NCBI GenBank assembly: GCA_019828595.1
Contig: JAHQRK010000007.1
Span: 496,001 to 560,000 of the forward strand
Direction: 5' to 3'
From: Aphanomyces cochlioides
Lineage: Eukaryota > Oomycota > Saprolegniomycetes > Saprolegniales > Verrucalvaceae
DNA length: 64,000 nucleotides
The position numbers were made by a program, and so were the translations under genes. Each line of letters opens with the position of its first letter. The stretch's first letter is position 1. The notes beneath the pieces are model-generated. The model saw only the letters and a program-made list of their open reading frames with translations. It was not told the origin of the DNA and did no database searches. Shown piece by piece: positions 1 to 9,483 of the stretch.

Positions 1-867
1 CCCATCCCAATGGCCGGGATAGGGACAAGGACGAGACTCCTTCTTGCTGTCCTCATCCTCACATTTGCTTACAACGTCCTTATGCCGACTGAACATGGGG
101 ACGATACCCTATAATAGAACATTTTGATTGGCTTGTCCCAAGCATATATCGAGCGATTATTGGGCGATCCCTCTCGCATTTGAGGATTTTCTTGCGATGG
201 CCCGTAGGTCGAAGAAGACGACAAAGCTCTGTGCACAGCGTGGCTGCGAGCCACTGAAACGCAGCCCGTGGTTCGGACCAGCCTTCAAGCGACTTCTGGG
301 ATGCAATTTTTGACGGATTCCATGCTCAATCAAGACCACCTCGTACTCGAAAGGCACTACGAAATCGTTGGAGCTGTATCAGCCATGATGTCAGTAAGTT
401 TGTGGGCATCTACTGTCAAGCCGAAAGGAACAGGAGAAGCGGTTGCTCCCTCGATGACATCATGGCTGATGCAGCAATGATATATTCCGACCGCTACAGC
501 CGTCCGTTTGACTGGGTTCCCACATTGCATAGAGAGGACTATGGTTGCAATTTCGTCGTCCCTGTCATCATACTCTTCGCTTGAAGAGGAGGAATTGTCC
601 GAAAACGGACCCACGTCAAGGTTGACACTCGTTTGAGTGTCGTAAGATCCAACCAACGCATCGCCGGAATTCATGAGTCAGTCTCAAACAACACTTCTGT
701 TGGGGACGCACCGATTGCTCGAGCGTCTTTCCACAAGCGTCCCAAAGAACAAATGGAAATTTTCTGGCCAATCAAACTCACTACATTTTTAGGGATGGGG
801 ACAACCGTTAGAAATGCCCTCAAAACTGTTGGCCCTCTTCGACAAGCTACACATGAACACCGCAACA
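1..867. other. No recognisable gene
   Basis: Only short overlapping ORFs occur on both strands and none shows a domain or a splice-consistent exon chain. The stretch lies downstream, in minus-strand terms, of the MFS relic and may hold its decayed remainder, but I could not follow the reading frame into it. Confidence 0.5.
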
Positions 868-1160
868 CACTAGACGCCAAGACCAAAAGCAATCAGTCGA
901 AATGGCTTCATGTACAAGGCAAGGTACCCAAAGGTAGGCATCGAGATGGAGTAGCTCGTGATGAACGACGACGACAAGAGGCCCATGAGCGTTCCCATGT
1001 CACTGGAGTTTGTCGCCGTCTGGATGAAGTATTGGAATTGAGCTGGTGCACCGGGGACAATACTGCGATCGAAAATATTCGCAAAGTTGATCAGGCAAAG
1101 CACCGCAATGATCCATGTCGGCACTGCTCGTTCTTCTTTGGCTAGCATCCCGTCTGCCAA
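868..1160 (-). pseudogene. Spinster-like MFS transporter, N-terminal fragment
   Basis: The minus-strand reading frame gives a charged N-terminus, a first membrane helix (AVLCLINFANIFDR), then an SSSFITSYSISMPTFGYLA stretch and a FGYLALYMKPFRLIAFGLGV stretch. This order resembles helices 1-3 of the spinster (Spns) branch of the major facilitator superfamily, which are lipid or sugar-phosphate transporters of about 450-550 residues. A TAG stop follows straight after, and a few more plausible helix residues read through in frame before the similarity is lost. No second half is visible down to position 1, so this is a truncated relic. The family call rests on my recognition of the helix pattern and not on a search. 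Confidence 0.5.
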
Positions 1161-2346
1161 TTTTTGAAAGTGGTCAATCTGATCGTCCTTGTGTCAAACC
1201 AACGCTCCTTGCCATCTCCAGCGAGCGTTGATCCGTTGAACTAACTCCATCGTGTTGGCCAATCCGTCGTCGAAGTCAGTTGGATCAGGTGACAACAGAA
1301 CGAAAGTAGCACTTGCCTGGCTCGGGCAGTGGCTCTCCTTGATGGATAACCTTGGCAGATACTATCGACTTCAAAGCCAATGGGAGACACAATAACCAAG
1401 GGGCGCTCAAGCAGAGCGGGTGCATGAGATGCCACCACGATTGACAATTCAATCGCTGTGTAGGACGGTCTTTTGGCTCCATGCCAATATGCATTTGTTA
1501 TCGAACAAGGGTGGCACTCTCTATTGCCCATTCATTCGATACAGTAGGAAAGTCGCGACCAGCACAGAAATTGCATCAGACTTGCAATGCTCCGTGATTT
1601 CGCCAAGCTGCTATCCGATGGATCGACCAAAACGGTGCGTTCGTTGTGGTTTAAGCTATTGCAAACAAAGAATCCTTGGCTCTAAGATACGTTCGTGCAG
1701 CCGGTATATCGGAGGCAGGAAGTTATTCAAGCCTTTTGTTGTAAGGATTAAAAGATGTGCGAAGTTGGGGAAGGGTTTTAGCAACACTTTCTACCAGTGT
1801 GCATTGATGGAGAGCATGTCAACGCGATGAGCGAACCCAGTTTGAGCATGCTCGTTGCTCAGTGGTTGTGCTTGAACCTTTTACCTTGATTGATGATGAT
1901 TGACGCAGAGTCTGTGCAGCTTGCATGTCCGTCATACGCTTTGATTGAAATCTTCTCTTCGCATCCTAAGAATCCAAACCATTCAATCTGCGGGGCATCA
2001 ATACAAGTGAAGCTGCCCTGCTGCATTCGCCAGGCCAAGCACGTCCACAGATCATCTCTATCGCCTTGAGCCATGGCGAAGACAGCAAACTATATGACCT
2101 TGGGTCCTTTCGTCATGCGTCGCCAGAGATTGGCGGATTCGAAATGAAGACGTGAATGTCCAACTTCTCGCCAGAATTTGACCGCCACCGATGTCAAAGA
2201 AAGCGACTCGTCTAAATTATTTTTTGTTTTTATAACGGTTCATTTAAATATTGTATTGAAAAGATTCGAAGAAGTGCACTTTTTTGAAAATATATTGATT
2301 TTTCCAGGCAGAAGCCTAATAGTTTCCAAAGATACAAAGTTGGGCC
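1161..2346. other. Intergenic stretch with weak ORFs
   Basis: Small ORFs at 1241-1531 (minus), 1420-1830 (plus) and 1859-2074 (minus) show no family signature. The last has a coding-like composition (IEWFGFLG, KISIKAYDGHASC) and could be an exon relic. The final 200 bases are the likely 5' flank of the gene starting at 2347. Confidence 0.4.
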
Positions 2347-3662
2347 ATGTCGCTCTCCTTCCCGAAGAATGCGTCCGTGGGGGACGCTTGCAACACACTG
2401 CAAACGTGTGACGAATGCATCAAGACGTACACGTGTCACTTTTGTGAATTTGACCTCCAATGCCATACAATTGGATCAACGTCGGGCTGCATCAAAGGCA
2501 TGTCAACCTGCCATCACATCGAAGGTGGGGATCGAATCGACTTAGCACCCTCTTAAAACGAGCGTAGATTGTGTGCGACCCCATCCTCAGCTCGTTGGAT
2601 ATGGCCCACCGATGTACGTCGTGCTTGGCGTGCTTTGCTTGGTCGCAACGCTTTTGTGCTGCTGCTGTGGCTGCTCTGTGATGTGGGGAATGATTAAGCG
2701 CTTGCGAGCCAGATCGTCGCGACGTCGCACGTAAGGATTTACAATTACATGTCTGGAATGACTTGTCTATTGCAGCTTCAAGCCAAAGCAGGACGACAAC
2801 GACTCAATGACTTCACTCCTTAGCTCTGTTGAAGAAGGCGATGACGAAGAAGAAATTATTCCTCCAGCGGCTCAACCTCAAAGAACTGGTGTGCGTTCTT
2901 TATTCACTCGCTTTATTTGGCTCGGGATTTTGATCGCATTCACTGTAACACCCCCATCGAAGTGAATTCCCTCACAATGGTGAATAGATTGTCGCCCTTA
3001 TGTATTATCCACGAGTTCCCGACTATCAAGTTTGCAATCAACAAGTAAGTCCGTTCGGCTAGTTTATCATCTAACCGTCCGTTAGTTTGATTGGGAATCT
3101 ATCTTCCTGAGTTTAATCAGCATCCAACCCAAGATTCACTATGACGTATCGTTTTTTGTTGCTTTCGTCAATCAAAAAGCCCTGTAGGTGATCATTAGTG
3201 TCGTGAACGAGAACCGGTTTGCCTTTGATTTGGACTATGGGTACGCCAATATTAGCCACCGTGGCGTGAAAGTTGGGACTTGGGAGATTTCAAATTGGAC
3301 CGCCGAAGCTGGAGCTATCTCAGATGTGAGAGACTCGTTCTCTTAGCTTTCTCACGTTGTTGCCTTAGATGATGGCCTTGGTCAAGATTGAGCCAAGCAC
3401 ATACAGCGAAGCATACTCTTTGCTGACAGACTTTCGAGCGAACAATTTGACGTTTCAAATCGACACCAACATCAGCGGATATATTCGATGGGGAAAATAT
3501 AAGGTTAGCCAATTTTTGTCTTTATGTATTTACCTATCTCATTAGCTATCACCTGTGTCAGTTGTCGCGCCTCAAGTTGACTTTTTGGTCGGTGACAAAT
3601 ACCCTCGTGACTTGTGCAAATGCACCGAGTATTTCACACCTTCCAACCTGCTTCTTCGTTAA
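2347..3662 (+). CDS. Cys-rich (PSI-like), two-TM, LEA2-like membrane protein; 8 exons
   Basis: Exons 2347-2524, 2568-2730, 2776-2944, 2988-3044, 3086-3145, 3188-3325, 3369-3503 and 3546-3662 join in phase to 1017 nt (338 residues). Every junction is GT..AG and introns are about 42-45 nt. Residues 15-61 hold nine cysteines (C15, C21, C24, C30, C33, C39, C48, C55, C61) spaced like a PSI/plexin-repeat module. A first membrane helix lies at about 76-102 (VVLGVLCLVATLLCCCCG). An acidic loop (EEGDDEEE) follows, then a second helix at about 157-176. The C-terminal half (YYPRVPDYQVCN, then SVVNENRFAFDLDYG) resembles the beta-rich LEA2/NDR1-like fold found after a single TM in many eukaryotic proteins. 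With two helices both termini would lie on the same, probably luminal or extracellular, side. No signal peptide is obvious. The function is unknown. The start is the first in-frame ATG before the Cys module. Confidence 0.8.
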
Positions 3663-4083
3663 TTTTCGATCGTTATGCATGTGTTGCACAATAAAATCCT
3701 TCTCAGCTATATTCAAAACACAATTCCGATTTGAGCTGAACAGAGCTCTTATCACACTTGTTCGAATCAAAATTAGCTCCAACAGAGCAAGGTAGACCCC
3801 ACGGGGGCACTTCATTTTCGCAACATGTTAGGATTATGTCGCTCAATACTCACTTCCTTTGTACTCCAACCAGCAAAAGAACAATGCTACCAGTGACCGA
3901 GTAGACTGCCGCGCCGCTCGAGTAAACCGGCACGACAATGTTCATGCACTACAAAGAGAAAAAACATCAATGCACTCTAAGCGTCTTGTTTTATATGGTG
4001 TGGACTGCCGCGGATCCTGTTTGTGCACGGCAAAGAGAAAAATATCCAAGCAATAAAGTTTATACATTGCTGAAGTACCTTTA
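3663..4083. other. Intergenic, AT-rich, no gene
   Basis: There is no coding signal. A partial direct repeat is visible: a GACTGCCGCG word at 3904 and 4004, with ACAAAGAGAAAAA-type words following each. The stretch ends in the TTA target site (4081-4083) of the Harbinger element. Confidence 0.5.
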
Positions 4084-4414
4084 GGGCAAGTTCGCACTAA
4101 CTTTTTGTTCATCGCATTTTCAAAACCAGCCAATCGGATTGCACTCCACCGCATTCTTGACACATTTTTTCAAAACGACCTCATCGAGCTCAATTTCACC
4201 ACATTCTGAGAATACCCTACGTACTTCGTGTATATCGAACTTCGTAATAGATGCATGGCTCCGCCTTGATTGGGTAGAACTCGATTGACTGGCGTGCATT
4301 TCCTCACTTTGACAATGGACAAGTCCATGGTTGTGTGCGTGACGGCAATGTCCCTTGCTTTGGCGTTGAGCTCGGACGGAAGAATGAACCCGTCGGTACG
4401 CAACCACGAAATCG

Positions 4415-5425
4415 TTGTTGAAGGAACGTCAACCTGTGCGAAACAATGAGACTGCTGAACGATGGTTCTTGCGGTATCTTCGATGCAGTCGGAAGGTATT
4501 CTTTCAAATTGCAATACGAATCAATTCACGTTGGGAGTCTATCCATGGGCCAGTACATCATAACTCCTCCTGCGACGTCACAGACCGTGTTGCGGTCGCA
4601 ATGTACTATCTAACTCATTGTGACGGGTTTGATTCGGTTGCTCTTATCTTTAGCATAGGAAAAACAAAAGCATTTGATTACACTATGGAAGTATTGAGAG
4701 TTATTCAAGAATGCTTCTTGAATGATACCATTCAGTTTCCTACAAGAATGCATGGCTGGAGACAAATATCGGAAGGGTTTGAGTCTATTGCCGGCATGCT
4801 AAATGTATACGGAGCTGTCGATGGCACATTGGTCATGATTCGTCGCTTTCGCCAACATTAAGGTTGGTATTGCAGAAAGGGCTTTCCTGCCTTCAATGTT
4901 CAAGCTGTGGTAGATCACAAGAAGCGGTTTTTGTCGTATTCTATCAAGCCTGGATCACAAAATGATAAAATGTTGTTCAAGGCGTCGTCACTGAGAAGCC
5001 CGTCTATTGTTCCGAAAGGGGGTTATTTGATTGGCGACGCTGGCTATGCTCTTGCCCAGCATTTGATGACACCATTCAAGATCGAGACGAATATGGAAGA
5101 TGATGTTGCACACTACAACTTGATTCATTCACGAACTCGAATTGTCGTAGAGCAAGCATTTGGCTTGTGGAAGGGAAAATTTCGTATCTTCAGAAAGCCA
5201 TTGGAATGCCAAACTTCTCAAGCTATGGCTCAAATTATTGAAACAACCATGGTGCTACACAATTGGATTCTTGATTTGGAAGATTCATGCTCCTCTGTCA
5301 AGAAAAGGCCATGGATGCACTTAGGTTGGGATATTGTTTTTCCTGACAAGCAATTCTTGGTTGACAACGAACTGGCAAAGTCAATTTGTGAAGCCATCAA
5401 AACCTATCTCTACAATGCATATTGA
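4415..5425 (+). pseudogene. Harbinger (DDE_Tnp_4) transposase with one in-frame stop
   Basis: The frame is open from 4415 to 5425 except for TAA at 4859-4861. Family hallmarks are GAVDGTLV (first Asp) before the stop, then KGFPAFNVQAVVDHKKRF after it, LIGDAGYAL (second Asp) and SRTRIVVEQAFGLWKGKF (Glu). This matches the HARBI1-like nuclease, which cuts with a partner Myb protein at TWA sites. The same frame resumes immediately after the stop, so one base change explains the break; there is no frameshift and no good intron. The expected length of about 340-400 residues fits. The coding start could lie upstream of the first in-frame ATG. Confidence 0.85.
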
Positions 5426-5508
5426 TGATATTTAGTCAAAGCAATAGATTGTAATTTCAAAGTACAACATTTCAATGTCATCTTAACTCAATGCTATCGT
5501 AAACTACA

Positions 5509-6249
5509 TCACAAGTTATTGCGTTTGAGGTAAGCCAGCAGCTCAGACTGGACAGCTGTATTCATTTCGACGCTATAGTGCAAGCTCTGAATTGCTGCGC
5601 TCAATTTGTTGGTATCATTGTCGGTGGTGTTGGCAATGTTATTCATTTGATAGGCAGCTTGACTTGCATCAACTAGACAACGTGCCAATGTATCTCCCAT
5701 TGCAATGAAGCTGTTACCGAAGTCCATCTTTTTGTTTCGTTTGGCCCTTTGACGTTGCACTTCCGTTTCAATTTCGGCTCCTCGCTTGGACGATTGCTTC
5801 TCCTCATCGTCTTGAACGTTGTCATCTGGTTCAGAATCACTGTTTCCTGTAAAGGAATACTCGTGATGGCCCAAGCCCAATTTATCTCCAAATGCCATGA
5901 CTGCAGATTCCCAGTAAGTAGGGTAACTAACAGAGACCTCGTTACCAGTTGCACCTTCACTAAGCTGAATTTGACTATACTCCCTCTTTAGAGCTTGATA
6001 TTTGTTGCGAACTGCCAAGACGGGCACGTTTGTGCCATTGTCAATGTTGAGATCAAGTGTCAACTTGTTCCAGAGACGAGAGATTTGTGCTGTGCTTTTG
6101 CTGAGCTCAAAGCGGGAAGAATAGTCGTCACAACGGAGGGTGAGCAAAGTGACAACCATGTCATCACTCCACACAGTTTTGGTTGTCTTGTTCGCTTGCA
6201 TTGTGCCTTTGGTCTTCATCTTGCGTTCTGTTTCCATGGTTGCAACCAT
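5509..6249 (-). CDS. Myb/SANT-like DNA-binding protein of the Harbinger element
   Basis: 246 residues, intact. Residues about 25-95 form a trihelical Myb/SANT-like (MADF-type) module with the usual aromatic spacing (VWSDDMVVTLLTLR, RLWNKLTLDLN, VRNKYQALKREY) and a further Trp in SYPTYWESAVMAFG. An acidic stretch (SEPDDNVQDDEEKQSS) and a basic stretch (QRQRAKRNKK), probably a nuclear localisation signal, follow. In PIF/Harbinger elements this second protein recruits the nuclease to the nucleus and the element ends. It converges on the transposase with 83 bp between the stop codons. Confidence 0.85.
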   Translation of the reverse strand: MVATMETERKMKTKGTMQANKTTKTVWSDDMVVTLLTLRCDDYSSRFELSKSTAQISRLWNKLTLDLNIDNGTNVPVLAVRNKYQALKREYSQIQLSEGATGNEVSVSYPTYWESAVMAFGDKLGLGHHEYSFTGNSDSEPDDNVQDDEEKQSSKRGAEIETEVQRQRAKRNKKMDFGNSFIAMGDTLARCLVDASQAAYQMNNIANTTDNDTNKLSAAIQSLHYSVEMNTAVQSELLAYLKRNNL

Positions 6250-6412
6250 CAGAAAATGTCAAGTCATTCACCAATTGGACTATCTAGTTTATGTACTTTC
6301 CTCCAATCAAAATACATCAAATGAATGTGACGCAAAATCTCACGAACACGATTCTTGGAATGTGATAGACGAAAATTTAGTGTGTACTCCCCCTTAATGT
6401 TTAATAGTACCC

Positions 6413-8379
6413 GGGGGCATCCAAGACCCAAATTGTCATATTTCGATCAAATCAAGTCAGATTTTAATAAAAATTTGTGTGGGGTGTAGGAAATAAAATA
6501 TAGAATATAACTTCAAAACATTATCCTATGAAACTAAATATTCTGTTATCTAGCATCGAAAACCTTTTGGAATGTTAGTCAATTTGCATCTTTCATCCAT
6601 ATAACCTCTAAAAACCAATAAAAAAATATTCGAGGTTTTGTAATATTATATATTTTTATATTTTTCATATAACTTTTTAAATTTATATTGTTTCGGACTT
6701 AATACACCAGCCGCCATTTCTTCATTTGCAACGCCTGAGATGACTGGTAGTCGTGTATTGGAAGAGGCTATGACGTACGTCAAGCAGAAGCGCCCTCCGG
6801 CATTGACCAAGGAAGAAAGACTCGATATTCTCCGTCTCCAAGCGTTCTTTCGTAGCCAAGGCTCTTCACACGTAAGCGCAAGGGTTGCCGAGGCTCTTGG
6901 TCGAAGTGAGAAGGTCGTCAAGGAAGTGTGGAGAGTATACGTCCAGGAAAGAGTTGTCCAAGTCGCTGCTCCACCGTCGAATCGTTTCGTCCATCCGTCG
7001 CGTATACCCCATAATAAACACGTCCTTGAAGAAGTTCAAGCTTTTGTCCGCAATCGACGCCTTGAACGCATGAGAACAGTGGCTCATGATGTGATGGATT
7101 TTCTTTTCCAACAAGGGTACATGTACTTGGACTACAGCTGCTGCAAGTCCCTTGCTGTATCTGAGCGCAACGTTCAAAATTACTTGCTGCAAATGGGATT
7201 CAAGCGTGGAAAGAAGACTGGTGGTGTGTATGATTTTGGGTTGTCGACAAAGAATGAATTGGCAAGAGACTCGTATGTTCAAAAAATGCTGGCTTTGATG
7301 GAATGCGAAGACGAATCCGACCGTCGTACTTTTGTCTACTTGGATGAATCATATATTCATCATCATTACTCTAGACACCATGACACGTTGTACCATCCTG
7401 ACGATCTCTTGGACAAGAATGTCAAAGAGTACCACAAGGGTCGGCGCTACTGCTTTATTGCTGCAATCGTCGACGGCGGAAAAGACAACTCTAAAGTCAT
7501 TGCGCTTGATATTTTCGAAGGAGGAAAGAAGCAGTTGAAATCCATGCTTTTGAATCTGGACATTGTGGCTCGAAATGGCAAACTACCCAAGGACTACCAT
7601 GCTATGTTTGACACAAATTACTTCGTGAAATGGTTTCAAGTCCTGTTGAAGGAGTTGAGAAGACATGGTATTGTGAATGCATGCATTGTGATGGATAACG
7701 CAAGCTATCATAAGTCGCTCCCACCAGACACCCCGCGAAAAGGCAGCAAGAAAATCGAATTACTCGATGCATGCAGTCGTTATGGCATTCCTTTTGACGC
7801 AACGGAAGTGAAATCAATTCTATGGAATAAACTTAGCAAGCATATCGAACAATATATTGCACCCGTTGTCAAGACGATGGCAGAGACAGAGGGGCATATC
7901 GTCATGTATACCCCACCATACTACTCCCGTTTGCAGCCAATCGAAACAATCTGGGCCATAACCAAGGGCTATGTTGGTCGTCGATATGTGAAAGATGCCA
8001 CTACATTCAAAGACGTGTTTGAACGACTTCGAAGTGCCTTTTCTGAATTGACATCGGCCCAAATCTATGGATGCATATCGAAAGCGAAAACGGAATTGAT
8101 GAAGCTTCATACCTATATCTTGACGAAAGATGCTTCAGACGATGGACAAGATTGCCAACAAGAAATTCCTGACGATCAAACAAGCGAGAACCAAACTGGG
8201 GATGAATATGGCTCTGAAATGGAAGGCAATGATTAATGAGCCCTTAAAACTAGTACCTGTAGTTTTCGATAATTTTGATGTATATATATTGCACAGGTTT
8301 TTCAATATGTGTTTTCGTGCCTGTCACGTAAATCCTCCGATAATTTATGTCTCACCCATCTTGGCCCCTGGATGCCCCC
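6413..8379. mobile_element. IS630/Tc1-mariner-type element with long D-E spacing
   Basis: The element carries one intact transposase. The ends GGGGGCATCCA (6413-6423) and its reverse complement (8369-8379) are an exact 11-bp inverted repeat, extended by weaker matches (CCAAGACCCAAATTG against CCAAGATGGG). A TA dinucleotide lies a few bases outside each end, but a clean TA target duplication is not visible, so the true ends may be a few bases off. It starts only 19 bp beyond the Harbinger element and stops 14 bp before a tRNA-Cys gene. Confidence 0.75.
6740..8236 (+). CDS. IS630/Tc1-mariner superfamily transposase, DD82E-like
   Basis: 498 residues, uninterrupted. An N-terminal helix-turn-helix region (about 20-75, LTKEERLDILRLQAFFRSQG) is followed by a DDE catalytic core. 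D202 sits in YLDESYIHHHYS, D319 in IVMDNASYH, and E402 in SRLQPIETIWAITKGYV. The gap between D319 and E402 is 82 residues, far more than the 34-41 of classical mariner/Tc1. I recall a lineage named Sailor defined as DD82E. The tail is acidic and Gln/Asp-rich. With matching terminal repeats and no disablement, this is the best candidate in the window for an active DNA transposon. The first ATG follows a short AT-rich leader inside the left terminal region. Confidence 0.85.
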   Translation: MTGSRVLEEAMTYVKQKRPPALTKEERLDILRLQAFFRSQGSSHVSARVAEALGRSEKVVKEVWRVYVQERVVQVAAPPSNRFVHPSRIPHNKHVLEEVQAFVRNRRLERMRTVAHDVMDFLFQQGYMYLDYSCCKSLAVSERNVQNYLLQMGFKRGKKTGGVYDFGLSTKNELARDSYVQKMLALMECEDESDRRTFVYLDESYIHHHYSRHHDTLYHPDDLLDKNVKEYHKGRRYCFIAAIVDGGKDNSKVIALDIFEGGKKQLKSMLLNLDIVARNGKLPKDYHAMFDTNYFVKWFQVLLKELRRHGIVNACIVMDNASYHKSLPPDTPRKGSKKIELLDACSRYGIPFDATEVKSILWNKLSKHIEQYIAPVVKTMAETEGHIVMYTPPYYSRLQPIETIWAITKGYVGRRYVKDATTFKDVFERLRSAFSELTSAQIYGCISKAKTELMKLHTYILTKDASDDGQDCQQEIPDDQTSENQTGDEYGSEMEGND

Positions 8380-8393
8380 GACAACTCTAAGAA

Positions 8394-8465
8394 GCGCGAG
8401 TAGCTCAGTGGTAGAGCGTCAGATTGCAGCTCTGAGGGTCACTGGTTCGAACCCGGTCTGGCGCT
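8394..8465 (+). tRNA. tRNA-Cys (anticodon GCA)
   Basis: The cloverleaf can be drawn by hand. The acceptor GCGCGAG pairs with CTGGCGC with one G-G mismatch. The D arm is GCTC/GAGC, the anticodon stem TCAGA/TCTGA with loop TTGCAGC (GCA), and the T arm ACTGG/CCGGT with loop TTCGAAC. The discriminator base is T, as usual for tRNA-Cys. A TTTTT run at 8469-8473 is a plausible Pol III terminator. The mismatch in the acceptor stem leaves some room for a tRNA-derived repeat. Confidence 0.85.
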
Positions 8466-8571
8466 TCATTTTTCGTCATTTTAGATCCTAACAAATGTAA
8501 ATTCAAATTTTTTCCCCGCCCTATTGCATTATTCACGTTTTTTTACTCTTTCATGCAAGAAATCCCATGCG

Positions 8572-8871
8572 ATGGCAACGCGATTGACAGTGAGTCGAAT
8601 GCTTCTTGAGATTTGCGTCGGATTGTACAAATCCTGGACGGAGGATCGTTTTTGAAACGTCCAAGCGTATATTTTTAGAAAAAAGAATCCAAGTGAAGCG
8701 CTCAAAGGATTTCAAACACCTTTTTCGTGCTGCGAGTCATTCAAGGTGGACGACGACGACGTGTGGCAGGACATGATTGGACTGTTGTCATCGATGTACC
8801 AGTGGAAATTCAAGTCTAGAAACGACGCAACACACTTGCAGATTCACTCGAAATCGAGCTGTACACTATGA
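8572..8871 (+). pseudogene. Unrecognised small ORF with one internal TGA
   Basis: From ATG 8572 a 99-codon frame runs to TGA 8869-8871, broken only by TGA at 8653-8655 (codon 28). Both parts have coding-like composition (TVSRMLLEICVGLYKSW; then KNPSEALKGFQTPFSCCESF and WQDMIGLLSSMYQW). I do not recognise a family. It may be the tail of a decayed larger gene or chance. It lies between the tRNA-Cys and the ornithine decarboxylase promoter region, with no transposon signature of its own. Confidence 0.3.
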
Positions 8872-9483
8872 GACGCGCCGCCGCGTGTCACTTGACGTCA
8901 TGAGCATTCCCTAGAGCGCCACATGGTGCTTCAATCACAGTTCGAGAGTCTTGATGAGTGGAAAAATGCATTTTGGTTGGCTTTCGGTCAAGCTTCAGCT
9001 GTCTGACTTTTCTTTATCCGGATGATACATATGACCTAAGTATGAAACTCGAGATTATCCGGAAATGACCATTTATTGAACCCAGAATTGATTGGTGTTG
9101 CGTTGATCTCGTGGGGGTTTCGACCTGGGATTTTTTAAATTCCTCGGAGACTATTTTGACTTGATCTTTGTATACGAGATAGATGGGAATTCACCGGGAG
9201 ACCGCTGTGAGCATGGCCATTTGCCATTTGGCTGCCTAACGCTCAAGAAAGCTCCGAGAGTCCCGTCGCGTCGATTGTGAGAAGGTAATCCGTTCTCACT
9301 TGTTGCCGCCGTTCGCTTGGATCTTGACTGTTCAGCTCGTTGGAACCCCCAAAGATCCCACCCGAGACTCTTCTATCGACCACCCTTGGGGCCAGCACGC
9401 CCCACCTTACCCGACGCTTGGTCTTTGATTTCAACGTTGAACCCGAGTGGTTTCCTTGCCGATAGCACCCCTTACTTACTGAT
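8872..9483. other. Intergenic, 5' flank of ornithine decarboxylase
   Basis: No gene is seen. TTATCCGGAT and TTATCCGGAA words recur near 9012 and 9055, and a similar TTATCCGGAAGTATCCGG occurs at about 37345 upstream of the CFA synthase. This may be a shared promoter word, but it is only an observation. Confidence 0.35.

Larger units (their letters stand above)
4084..6393. mobile_element. PIF/Harbinger DNA transposon
   Basis: The element is 2,310 bp, bounded by TTA at 4081-4083 and TTA at 6394-6396. TTA/TWA is the target duplication expected of PIF/Harbinger. The termini are imperfect inverted repeats: GGGCAAGTTCGCACTAACTT on the left against GGGGGAGTACACACTAAATT at the right end read inward, about 18 of 24 positions matching. 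Inside are the two genes that define the superfamily, a DDE nuclease (plus strand) and a Myb/SANT-like DNA-binding protein (minus strand), in convergent orientation. The nuclease carries an in-frame stop while the Myb gene is open, so the copy is probably non-autonomous. Confidence 0.85.

Noticed and set aside
4415..4906. Two separate genes in the Harbinger transposase region
   Set aside because: Both ORFs are in the same frame and form one HARBI1-like nuclease interrupted by a single TAA.
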